Shown: piece after piece, positions 1-5,733 of the stretch | Position numbering within the stretch: position 1 is the stretch's first letter | Layout of the letters: every line of letters begins with the position of its first letter | Source: Myxococcales bacterium UBA1238 | GTDB lineage: Bacteria; Myxococcota_A; Bradymonadia; UBA7976; UBA1532 | Reading direction: 5' to 3' | NCBI GenBank assembly: GCA_002309015.1 | Contig: DBWM01000048.1 | Coordinates: 1-6,134 of the forward strand | Length of the DNA: 6,134 bases | Program-made: the position numbers and the translations under genes | Notes under the pieces: generated by a model | Database searches by the model: none | What the model saw: only the letters and a program-made list of their open reading frames with translations | Told to the model about the DNA's origin: nothing

Positions 1-32
1 GCTGCGCCCTCTTCCAGCGCGTCGCCAAGTAA
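1..32 (+). CDS. Possible 3' end of an upstream gene (partial, unidentified)
   Basis: The third forward frame is open from base 3 and stops at TAA 30-32, giving the last residues CALFQRVAK. A mixed hydrophobic/basic tail is a plausible C-terminus, and a gene ending here would leave a normal 133-bp intergenic region before the next start. Nine codons are too few to identify a product or to show that the frame is coding. The other two forward frames also stay open for a while, one to about base 57 and one to about base 96, so the assignment is weak. Confidence 0.25.
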   Translation, partial: CALFQRVAK

Positions 33-85
33 CCCGCCTGTACAATTTCCTTCCTAAAATCCCCGCTTTTGATGCCCTTCCGCTG

Positions 86-115
86 TTGACGCCATAGGCT
101 CCGCTCAACGACAAT
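86..115 (+). promoter_or_regulatory. Candidate sigma70-type promoter for the large lipoprotein gene
   Basis: TTGACG at 86-91 matches the -35 consensus at 5 of 6 bases. GACAAT at 110-115 matches the -10 consensus at 4 of 6, including the key A2 and T6. The spacer is 18 bp. Transcription would start near 122, giving a 5' leader of about 45 nt before the ATG at 166. An imperfect inverted repeat, GTTGA (85-89) with TCAAC (105-109), overlaps the -35 box and spacer and could be an operator, but five-base arms are easily found by chance. This is the best promoter-like pair in the 33-165 gap. Confidence 0.4.
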
Positions 116-155
116 GCCCCCCGTGCTTTTGGCGGGAGAACGCCCTCATTCTTGC

Positions 156-160
156 GAGGT
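156..160 (+). promoter_or_regulatory. Ribosome binding site that decides the lipoprotein start
   Basis: GAGGT at 156-160 lies 5 nt before the ATG at 166 and 11 nt before an alternative in-frame ATG at 172 (residue 3). The shorter spacing favours 166, though both starts keep the signal peptide intact. A third ATG at 161-163 is out of frame and reaches a stop after four codons, so it is not used for this protein. Confidence 0.55.
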
Positions 161-165
161 ATGCA

Positions 166-243
166 ATGTTCATGAGTCCTTGGCCGAATCGGCTCTTTTC
201 TGTTTTGCTGACATCCGTCGCGGCGACCGCGCTTTGGGCCTGC
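166..243 (+). other. Lipoprotein signal peptide with lipobox
   Basis: Residues 1-26 have a positive charge at Arg9, a hydrophobic core (about 10-23) and a lipobox Leu23-Trp24-Ala25-Cys26. Leu at -3 and Ala at -1 fit signal peptidase II; Trp at -2 is unusual but tolerated. Cys26 would become the lipidated N-terminus. It is followed by Asp27-Asp28. In E. coli, Asp at +2 favours inner-membrane retention, but that rule does not transfer reliably to other phyla, so the final membrane is undecided. Confidence 0.75.
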
Positions 244-3200
244 GACGATGAAGCTTCATCAGAAAACGAAGATGGCAGCGTCGACAGCAGCAGCGATGGC
301 AGCGTCACAGACGGTGGAGCGATCGACGGCAGCAGCAGCGATGGCAGCAGCAGCGACGGCAATGTTGAAGATGGCAGCAGCAGCGACGGCAATGTCGAAG
401 ACGGCAGCAGCAGCGACGGCAGCGCGACTTGCGATCCTGCCCGCTGTCGCAAGACCGACGCCTGCCACGAAGCGTACTGCGACGAACGCGGTGAATGCGC
501 CGAGCGAGAGGTGACAAACTGCCAGGTTTGCGACGAAGAAAAGAACGGCAGCGATTGCGAGGAACGCAGCTGCCAGAAAGCCTCCTGCGCAGGCGGCGCT
601 TGCCAGTACGCCACCCTTTCGGGCTGTAAAACCTGCGAAAACAACGACGAATGCAAGGAAGGCCTGGAGGCTTGCGAGGAAGCGATTTGCAGCAAAGGCA
701 CCTGCAGCGTGAGCACCCGCCTGGGCTGTCAGCGATGCAATACTTTAAACGACTGCACGGTGGGCGCTTGTCAGGAGGCAAGTTGCGAAGGCGGCGCCTG
801 TCAGATCTCGGCTCAATCCGGATGCCAGACCTGCGGCAACGCGGATGACTGCACCGTCGGTCCCTGCCAGCAGGCGAGCTGCGAAGGCGGCGCTTGTCGC
901 ATTTCGTCCAAACCCGAATGCCAGACCTGCAGCAACGCGGAAAACTGCACCGTTGACGTTTGCCAGCAGGCGGAATGCGAAGGCGGTGAATGCAAACTCT
1001 CCACCAAGCCCAACTGCCAGGCCTGCGATCCGGCCAACAACGGCAACGAATGCCACAAGCGCGATTGCGCTACGGCTTCATGTGTTGAGGGTGAATGCAG
1101 GATTTCAACCAGCGAATGCAACGCGCCCAACCTGTATTTTTCAGAATACGTGCATGACGGCAGGCGCGCGCTCGAAATCTACAACGGCGACAGCCAGTCG
1201 GTCGATTTGAACCAATGCAAGATTGTGGGCCATCAATACGGCTCGACCGACGGCGTGTACGCGAGCTCGTCGAAAACGCTGCAACTTGAATCCCTGCGAG
1301 CGCTGCCTCCCGGCGAAACATGGGTGGTTTGCAATACCCAAAGCGGTGCGCCCGCATTCGGCAACATCAGCAATTCGGGGCTCAACACCGCCGAAAGGCG
1401 CGGCACCTGCAATCAAAAAGGCCTGGAGTTTGACTTTAACGGCGACGACAGCATCGAGCTCATTTGCAACGGCATTCTGGTCGACAGCTTTGGCCAGAAA
1501 GATGTGGATCCCGGAGAAGAATGGACGGGCAGCGGCAAGGTTTGCACCGGATCCGAGGACGCCTGGCAATGCAGCGATGGCACCGTGGGCACCAGGAACG
1601 TCACTTTGCGCCGCAAATGCAGCGTGACCTACGGCGATTTCAACATCGACGACGCTTTTGATCCTTCTGTGGAATGGGAAGCGTACCCCATGCATACCGC
1701 CAGCGGTTTGGGCGTGCGCGGCTGCGGTCAGGATCCCCAGCTGGAGAGCTGCACCCAGTCCTGCGATCCGTTCTATCTCTGCGAAGAGCAAACGATCGTC
1801 GATTACGACGGCGTCTGCTCGGGCGGCCGTTGCGTGCGCGGGGAAGAAGGCGAATACCCCATCGACTGCAACGATTACACCTACAAAGACACCCTGTGCT
1901 CTGAAGACTGGACCACGCGCATCTATTACAGCGATTCAAGCCAATGCGTGAAGGGGAAGCCGGATTGCCAGTTCGAGGTGTTTACTGAGAATTGCGCCGA
2001 AAAGGACGGTATCTGCAAGTTGCTCGGTTCCGGCCTGAATGCTTACTATGGCTGCGAAATTCCCGATCCGCCTCCACCGGAAGTCGTTCCTGTTTCGGGC
2101 ATCACGCTGACGAACACCGCAGGTTACAAGGGCGGCAGCAGCAACAGCATTGAAATCGCTTCCGGTTGCGATGTGGGTACCCAAATCAAGATCGCGCCCA
2201 AAGTGATCGGCAGCGATCTCACCTATGACTATGTGACTGCAGCGCAGACGATTTACACGGTGACGGATCCGCAGGATGTGGCGAACGGCTATTGCATCGC
2301 CGAAATCACCATGCCTGCAAATGAAGTAGGTGATTACAGCATCTATGTGGTCAACACTACTGCCCGCGAATCCTGCACCGCGCATACCAAATATGTGAGC
2401 CACATCTGTGGCTGGGAAGCCACCGATTACTACTATCACGACGGCGGCGTCAGCGTTTCTCCCGCCGAAGCGACCTTTGTAAAGACCGTCGCAAGCCCGC
2501 TCATTGAAGGCCGCATTTGCGCCGAAGACCTGACGCTCTCGGAATACGCCATTTCCGATCACATCGCGGCCAACCTGATCGCGGTCAAATTGCCGTTTGA
2601 AGCCGGAACGTACCAGGCGGTTGCCGGTCAGGTGGGCACAGAGGGCCTTATTTGCGGCTCGGCCGATTACGATTGCAGCCTGCTCTTCGCCAAGTCCGAT
2701 GCCCATCACTGCGCGGTCTTTAAGGGGTACTTCAAGCCCAATACGCTTGACGTGGGTAACTATGCGTATTTATGGCAGTTTACGGTTGATGGCGATGAAA
2801 ATATCTACAATACGCAACTGGTGGATGCTACGGGGGCGCCCATCCTGAATCTTCCGGTGACGCTCACCGCTGCGGACGTCGAAAAGCTGAACGCTGCAAG
2901 TTTTGGCAAGCTTACGGTCACCCAGCCCGGTTCGGTGAAGCTTTCGCTCGAAAAATCCCACGGTGGCGTTTGGGGCCAGAAGAATCATGTGACGGTTTCA
3001 GAAGGCTGCGATGTGGGCACCCAAATCGTGATCACCGACGAGAACTTCGAGCAGCAGGTCGTCTACACCATGACTGCAGCCGACGTTCAAAACGGCGCCT
3101 GCAACAACATCGAAGTGACGTTCCCTGCAAGGGCGCTCGCCGAATATGTGATGGTAAGCGCGGTGAACGGTCAGCAGATTTCGGGGGATGCGGACTACTA

Positions 3201-4686
3201 TTATTTTGATGGCGCATTGGTGGGACCGGCCAGCCTGACCGATATCGCAGACAACCTGAGCCAAAAGACGATCACCGGCAAGATTTGCGATCCGGAATTG
3301 ACCAGGGATTCCGCTGCAGTTCAGGCCGCCATTTCGGCAGGCAAGCTTTCAGCCACATTGGTTGCGGTCAAGCCCTCGGATGCCTCCACCCTTAAGACCG
3401 TAAACGGCGTTTTCAAAGAAGTTTCCAATGGTTGCGCCCTTTACGAAGCCAAATTGCCCGGCGGTTTGGAGACTGGCGATTGGCTTTACACCTATCGCTT
3501 TGCGGTCGATTCCGGTGACGCGCAGACGGAGTTTACGGCCGAGCTCGAAGGTCAGCGCCATGAAGGCGTGGCCGATATGGGAGAGCCGTCGTCTGCCAGT
3601 TCCGCGCTGCTTTTAAACGCGGCCTTCGGTAAAGCGACGGTGCTCGCCTCCGGTTACACGGGATTGCCCTGGTGCAGGCTGGTTTCTGTCGCTCACGAGA
3701 GGGCTACAGGCGATCCTGTGAGTTACATCTATGCTGAGGTTTACGCAGAGGGGAAGACCAATCTGGTCCCCGTACCCGATACATTAAAGGCGGAATATGC
3801 CTACAAGAAGATGGGGGCAGAGGACCAGGATGCAGAGGAATTTAACGACTTCGAATCCTGGGAGTGGAAACCCGTGGATCCTGATCCAGCGGACGATAAC
3901 GACGGCAACGGCCAGGTGGCATCGCACTGCAAGGAAGGTTTAACCGAGTCCGAGCTGGAAATCGGAAATCTTTCAACGCTCTGCGAAGACACAAGGCGCA
4001 ACAACGCCTACTTTAAGGCGGAACTCGATGTGCACGGCGGCGGCTATTACGGCTTTGCGTTCAGATTCTCGGTCGATGGACAGAACTGGCAATATTGCGA
4101 TGCCGACGGTTCAGGCAACGGCTTCTCCATCGATCAGGCTGGCGTCATGGAAGTGATCTCACCCTTCGTGAGCGAGTATTATATTAATGGTGCGAATAAA
4201 GCCATCGAGATCTATAACCCGACCAATCACAGGATCAATCTGGCGGATTTGAAGCTGGTTTACGGTGGCCAGCCGAATCAGCCGATCACCTTTACTTCAG
4301 GCAACCTGCCCAGCAAGGGCACCTACGTGGCTTGCGGTTCAACTTCAAATTACCCGACAGGAACGAGCAGTGTTTGCCATACGGTTGATAACATCTCTGC
4401 GTTTACGTTTAGCGGCAAATACAGCGTATCGCTCGTTTATAAGAACGGCGAAACGCTCGACAGCTTTGGAAAGACGCAGACTTCGGGGAATGGCTGGGCG
4501 CTCTACGAAAAGTTTAATCTGCAACGGAAATGCAGCAACACCAGCGGCGAAGATAAAGAGGGCGTAGAGATGGATTACGATTCCGAATGGAAGTCGTATC
4601 AGCTCGGTTCGTCGACGCTCAATAAGAAGCATGATTTAGGCAACTTCCCCGACACGAAACCCATGCCCGCCTGCCCCGCCAACTGA
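166..4686 (+). CDS. Large Cys-rich, lamin-tail-domain surface lipoprotein
   Basis: This 1506-residue protein has a lipoprotein signal peptide (lipid-anchor Cys26), so it should be exported and membrane-anchored. Then follow a Ser/Asp/Gly-rich stalk (27-88), seven tandem Cys-rich units (89-318), lamin-tail domain 1 (about 320-516), a second Cys-rich segment (520-630), a Pro-rich hinge (634-642), two duplicated modules (644-918 and 919-1162), a third related module (1166-1331) and lamin-tail domain 2 (1332-1485). I count 83 Cys, about 5.5%, which implies extensive disulfide bonding outside the cytoplasm. Bacterial lamin-tail domains are beta-sandwich folds often found beside secreted nucleases, phosphatases or CotH-like proteins. 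I see no such enzyme motif here, so an adhesive, structural or scaffolding surface role is an inference. It appears monocistronic and converges with the LysR gene 8 bp away. Calling it a lamin-tail-domain lipoprotein is fairly secure; its function is unknown. Confidence 0.9.
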   Translation: MFMSPWPNRLFSVLLTSVAATALWACDDEASSENEDGSVDSSSDGSVTDGGAIDGSSSDGSSSDGNVEDGSSSDGNVEDGSSSDGSATCDPARCRKTDACHEAYCDERGECAEREVTNCQVCDEEKNGSDCEERSCQKASCAGGACQYATLSGCKTCENNDECKEGLEACEEAICSKGTCSVSTRLGCQRCNTLNDCTVGACQEASCEGGACQISAQSGCQTCGNADDCTVGPCQQASCEGGACRISSKPECQTCSNAENCTVDVCQQAECEGGECKLSTKPNCQACDPANNGNECHKRDCATASCVEGECRISTSECNAPNLYFSEYVHDGRRALEIYNGDSQSVDLNQCKIVGHQYGSTDGVYASSSKTLQLESLRALPPGETWVVCNTQSGAPAFGNISNSGLNTAERRGTCNQKGLEFDFNGDDSIELICNGILVDSFGQKDVDPGEEWTGSGKVCTGSEDAWQCSDGTVGTRNVTLRRKCSVTYGDFNIDDAFDPSVEWEAYPMHTASGLGVRGCGQDPQLESCTQSCDPFYLCEEQTIVDYDGVCSGGRCVRGEEGEYPIDCNDYTYKDTLCSEDWTTRIYYSDSSQCVKGKPDCQFEVFTENCAEKDGICKLLGSGLNAYYGCEIPDPPPPEVVPVSGITLTNTAGYKGGSSNSIEIASGCDVGTQIKIAPKVIGSDLTYDYVTAAQTIYTVTDPQDVANGYCIAEITMPANEVGDYSIYVVNTTARESCTAHTKYVSHICGWEATDYYYHDGGVSVSPAEATFVKTVASPLIEGRICAEDLTLSEYAISDHIAANLIAVKLPFEAGTYQAVAGQVGTEGLICGSADYDCSLLFAKSDAHHCAVFKGYFKPNTLDVGNYAYLWQFTVDGDENIYNTQLVDATGAPILNLPVTLTAADVEKLNAASFGKLTVTQPGSVKLSLEKSHGGVWGQKNHVTVSEGCDVGTQIVITDENFEQQVVYTMTAADVQNGACNNIEVTFPARALAEYVMVSAVNGQQISGDADYYYFDGALVGPASLTDIADNLSQKTITGKICDPELTRDSAAVQAAISAGKLSATLVAVKPSDASTLKTVNGVFKEVSNGCALYEAKLPGGLETGDWLYTYRFAVDSGDAQTEFTAELEGQRHEGVADMGEPSSASSALLLNAAFGKATVLASGYTGLPWCRLVSVAHERATGDPVSYIYAEVYAEGKTNLVPVPDTLKAEYAYKKMGAEDQDAEEFNDFESWEWKPVDPDPADDNDGNGQVASHCKEGLTESELEIGNLSTLCEDTRRNNAYFKAELDVHGGGYYGFAFRFSVDGQNWQYCDADGSGNGFSIDQAGVMEVISPFVSEYYINGANKAIEIYNPTNHRINLADLKLVYGGQPNQPITFTSGNLPSKGTYVACGSTSNYPTGTSSVCHTVDNISAFTFSGKYSVSLVYKNGETLDSFGKTQTSGNGWALYEKFNLQRKCSNTSGEDKEGVEMDYDSEWKSYQLGSSTLNKKHDLGNFPDTKPMPACPAN
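328..417 (+). repeat. Six in-frame 15-bp repeats encoding a Ser/Asp/Gly stalk
   Basis: Six 15-bp units encode residues 55-84. Four read GSSSD (328-342, 343-357, 373-387, 403-417) and two read GNVED (358-372, 388-402), so the last four units form two 30-bp pairs. The GSSSD copies are identical except for GAT versus GAC at the final codon. Looser Ser/Asp/Gly sequence of the same kind extends back to residue 36. It is acidic and probably disordered, and would act as a flexible spacer between the lipid anchor and the folded domains. The in-frame unit length means copy number can change by slippage without breaking the gene. Confidence 0.85.
430..1119 (+). repeat. Seven tandem Cys-rich units (residues 89-318)
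   Basis: The consensus unit is C-x2-C-x5-C-x4-C-x4-C-x4-C-x7, with six Cys per unit. Units begin at Cys119, 154, 188, 220, 252 and 284. A shorter first unit (89-118) lacks the first Cys, and Cys318 closes the array, giving 42 Cys in 230 residues. Units 188-219, 220-251 and 252-283 are each exactly 32 residues, while the others vary by a few residues in the loops. A recurrent core resembles 'DDCTVGxCQxASCEGGAC'. This recalls the Cys-rich 'CTxDxC' repeats of myxobacterial-type surface proteins and, more loosely, EGF-like units. I cannot assign a named family. The array is probably a disulfide-stiffened rod. Confidence 0.85.
727..1014 (+). repeat. Three uniform 96-bp tandem DNA repeats within the Cys-rich array
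   Basis: The units 727-822, 823-918 and 919-1014 each encode 32 residues with no length change. They share long nucleotide stretches, for example around the CTGCGAAGGCGGCG core. The second and third units are most alike near their starts, where TGCCAGACCTGC is identical. Such conservation suggests recent duplication or recombination between copies, unlike the more diverged units on either side. Confidence 0.75.
1123..1713 (+). other. Lamin-tail domain 1 (residues about 320-516)
   Basis: The domain opens with 'LYFSEYVHDG..ALEIYNG' (323-341), the classic first strands of bacterial lamin-tail domains. It continues with 'LPPGETWVVCN' (380-390), 'DFNGDDSIELICNG' (423-436), 'VDSFGQ' with 'DPGEEW' (439-453), 'TLRRK' (480-484) and a closing 'EWEAYP' (503-508). 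The order and spacing match the family along its whole length. It contains seven Cys (351, 389, 415, 434, 460, 469, 485). The fold is an immunoglobulin-like beta-sandwich. In secreted bacterial proteins it is thought to bind surfaces or ligands rather than to catalyse. Confidence 0.85.
1723..2091 (+). other. Second Cys-rich segment and Pro-rich hinge (residues 520-642)
   Basis: Thirteen Cys lie between residues 520 and 630, with spacing unlike that of the N-terminal array. A short part, Cys539 to Cys568 with 'CSGGRC' at 551-556, resembles half a unit of the earlier repeat. Residues 634-642 (DPPPPEVVP) form a Pro-rich hinge before the duplicated modules. I recognise no named domain. Confidence 0.6.
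2095..3651 (+). repeat. Duplicated module pair A and B (residues 644-918 and 919-1162)
   Basis: The two modules share, in the same order: 'GCDVGTQI' (667-674 and 947-954), 'YT.T...DV.NG.C' (697-710 and 967-979), 'E.T.PA' (713-718 and 983-988), 'DYYY.DG' (754-760 and 1010-1016), 'I.G.IC...LT' (780-790 and 1036-1046), 'AVK' (806-808 and 1067-1069), an aromatic 'F.VD' strand (872-875 and 1112-1115) and a closing 'FGK.TV' (913-918 and 1154-1159). Module A is about 30 residues longer, with extra Cys-containing loops at 734-748 and 828-849. Each module seems to consist of two beta-rich halves. I assign no named family; they are probably Ig-like beta-sandwiches. Confidence 0.75.
3661..4158 (+). other. 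Third beta-sandwich-like module with YCDxDGS signature (residues 1166-1331)
   Basis: It begins 'PWCRLVSV' (1168-1175), continues with 'YIYAEVYAEGKTN' (1187-1199) and a Trp-rich acidic loop (1229-1250), and ends with 'FAFRFSVDGQNWQYCDADGS' (1297-1316) and 'NGFSIDQAG' (1318-1326). From memory, this pattern of an extracellular beta-sandwich closed by an Asp/Gly-rich turn recurs in myxobacterial-type secreted proteins. The Asp-rich turn (Asp1312, 1314, 1323) could bind calcium, but that is inference. The 'FRFSVD' strand aligns with the equivalent strand of modules A and B, so the second halves of A and B are probably distant copies of this module. Confidence 0.55.
4159..4620 (+). other. Lamin-tail domain 2 (residues about 1332-1485)
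   Basis: The start 'FVSEYYINGANKAIEIYNPT' (1334-1353) is the canonical lamin-tail opening. It is followed by 'INLADLKLV' (1357-1365), 'LPSKGTYVACG' (1381-1391), 'SLVYKNGETLDSFGK' (1422-1436), 'LQRKC' (1452-1456) and 'SEWKSYQ' (1473-1479). It is shorter than domain 1 and has three Cys (1390, 1404, 1456), each at a position equivalent to a Cys in domain 1. A tail of about 20 residues ending in Pro-Ala-Cys-Pro-Ala-Asn follows; no C-terminal membrane anchor or sorting signal is visible. Confidence 0.85.
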
Positions 4687-4694
4687 TCCCTCCT

Positions 4695-5585
4695 TCATCC
4701 CTCAAAAACCTCTAAAACCTGCCTCAGCGTCTCAAGAAAGACGTTCCCCGCCCGCGTAAACTGCTGGTGTTTTCGCCAGACCACGTACATCGAAGTCGTC
4801 AGCTCCGGCATCAGCGGTCTAAAGCAGAGATCGCTCGTCTCGCTCGTGTCGACCAGGTGATCGAAGGTGAGGAGGTATCCCGCGCCCTCCTTTGCAAGCA
4901 CGCTGCCGTTGTACGAGAGATCGAGCGTCGCGATCACATTCAGTCTCGAGAGATCATCGCCAAACCATTTGGGCATATCGGCCGAAAGCGCCTGGCGGGA
5001 AACCATCAGCGGCTTATCCATAAGATCGCGCGGTTCGATGAAATCGCGGCTTGCAAGCGCATCCCCGCGGTGCAGGACGACGCCCCAGCGATCGACGGCG
5101 TGGACGGTCAGGCAGTTGTATTTTTCCAAATCGACGTTCTCGACGATCACCGCAAAATCGAAGAGCCCCTTGTCCAGCTTTTCGAGGACGCGCTCGCTGT
5201 CGCCGGCGTAGAGGTGATAGCGGATTTTGGGATGCGCCGCCTGGATCTGGTTGATGCATTGGGCCAAAAAGCGAATGTTTTGGGATTCCGCGCAGGCGAT
5301 GGCGAGATCGCCCGATATCTCATCTTCGCGGAGCGCCTTAAAATCCTGAAGGGTCTTCTCCGACATCGAGAGGATCTCTTCGGCGCGTTCCCGCAAAAGC
5401 TCGCCCGCAGGGGTCAGCCTGATCGCGTAATTCGTGCGCTCAAAAAGCTTTTCGCCGAGTTCCCATTCGAGATCCTTAATCTGCCGGCTCATCGTGGGCT
5501 GCGTGACGTGAAGCCGCTCGGCCGCCCGGGTGATGTTTCCAAGCCGCGCCGCTTCTAAAAAATATTTTAAAACGCGAAGTTCCAT
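4695..5585 (-). CDS. LysR-type transcriptional regulator
   Basis: At 296 residues this is the usual length for the family. The N-terminal winged helix-turn-helix (about residues 3-60) is textbook: 'ITRAAERLHVTQPTMSRQI' at 18-36, then 'LGEKLFER' at 43-50 and 'LTPAGE' just after. A linker helix leads to a periplasmic-binding-protein-like effector domain from about residue 90 to the C-terminus, which senses a small molecule that cannot be named from sequence. The start at 5585 is supported by an AGGGAG ribosome binding site and by the family's typical start a few residues before the first helix. The gene diverges from the hydrolase gene across 148 bp, the classical LysR arrangement, so it probably regulates that gene and itself. 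Its 3' end converges on the lipoprotein gene. Confidence 0.95.
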   Translation of the reverse strand: MELRVLKYFLEAARLGNITRAAERLHVTQPTMSRQIKDLEWELGEKLFERTNYAIRLTPAGELLRERAEEILSMSEKTLQDFKALREDEISGDLAIACAESQNIRFLAQCINQIQAAHPKIRYHLYAGDSERVLEKLDKGLFDFAVIVENVDLEKYNCLTVHAVDRWGVVLHRGDALASRDFIEPRDLMDKPLMVSRQALSADMPKWFGDDLSRLNVIATLDLSYNGSVLAKEGAGYLLTFDHLVDTSETSDLCFRPLMPELTTSMYVVWRKHQQFTRAGNVFLETLRQVLEVFEG

Positions 5586-5591
5586 AAATTG

Positions 5592-5597
5592 CTCCCT
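5592..5597 (-). promoter_or_regulatory. Ribosome binding site of the LysR gene
   Basis: Read on the minus strand, AGGGAG lies 6 nt before the ATG at 5585. It is a good purine-rich match at normal spacing and confirms the chosen start. Confidence 0.65.
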
Positions 5598-5603
5598 TTA
5601 AAG

Positions 5604-5628
5604 GCATCCCGTGATGCTTAAAAAGCAT
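5604..5628. promoter_or_regulatory. Overlapping palindromes, candidate LysR operator
   Basis: ATGCTT-AAA-AAGCAT (5614-5628) is a perfect palindrome with 6-bp arms. It fits the LysR consensus T-N11-A, with T at 5615 and A at 5627. It overlaps a second perfect palindrome, GCATC-CCGT-GATGC (5604-5617). The core GCAT/ATGC therefore occurs three times (5604, 5614, 5625), about one helical turn apart. The cluster ends 19 bp before the LysR start codon, so a bound protein there would be well placed for autorepression. It lacks a T tract and is not an intrinsic terminator. Confidence 0.5.
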
Positions 5629-5720
5629 TTCTGGCCATAAAAACAAAGTATTAGCTATTGCAAGAGCCGTCCTCTATCTTTGAATGCGTTCGATGAATCC
5701 GGCCCTTGAATCAAAAATCC

Positions 5721-5725
5721 GGGAG
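5721..5725 (+). promoter_or_regulatory. Ribosome binding site for the first start of the hydrolase gene
   Basis: GGGAG at 5721-5725 lies 8 nt before the ATG at 5734. This supports translation of the form that carries a signal peptide. Confidence 0.6.
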
Positions 5726-5733
5726 TACACCAC

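Larger units (their letters stand above)
5586..5733. promoter_or_regulatory. Divergent regulatory region between the LysR gene and the hydrolase gene
   Basis: This 148-bp AT-richer gap must hold both promoters. Forward, TATCTT (5675-5680) is a possible -10 box without a good -35, as is common for LysR-activated promoters; it lies about 55 bp before the ATG. On the minus strand, TTGCAA (complement of 5658-5663) could be a -35 for the LysR gene, but no convincing -10 follows. A short direct repeat, AATCCGG, occurs at 5696-5702 and 5716-5722, 20 bp apart. The strongest operator candidate is the palindrome cluster at 5604-5628. Confidence 0.5.

Noticed and set aside
117..136. Possible hairpin before the lipoprotein start (CCCG with CGGG)
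   Set aside because: Four-base arms around a nine-base loop with no T tract; too weak to call a terminator or riboswitch.
248..514. Ala/Met-rich forward open frame
   Set aside because: A second-frame reading of the GCAGCAGC repeats; low complexity and inside the well-supported lipoprotein gene.
105..716. 203-residue minus-strand open frame rich in Leu, Pro and Ser
   Set aside because: It is the reverse reading of the Ser/Asp/Gly and Cys repeats; its own LPSLLLPS repeats simply mirror the 15-bp units, and it has no ribosome site or domain.
328..1014. CRISPR-like array
   Set aside because: The 15-bp and 96-bp repeats are contiguous, in frame and coding, with no unique spacers between them.
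1936..2709. 257-residue minus-strand open frame
   Set aside because: Lies wholly antisense to the large gene, has no recognisable domain, and the forward frame has clear duplicated motifs there.
4767..5558. 263-residue forward open frame antisense to the LysR gene
   Set aside because: The minus-strand frame has a textbook LysR helix-turn-helix; the antisense frame arises from GC-rich codon bias.
5614..5628. Intrinsic terminator
   Set aside because: The palindrome is AT-rich with no following T tract on either strand and lies between divergent genes; an operator is a better reading.
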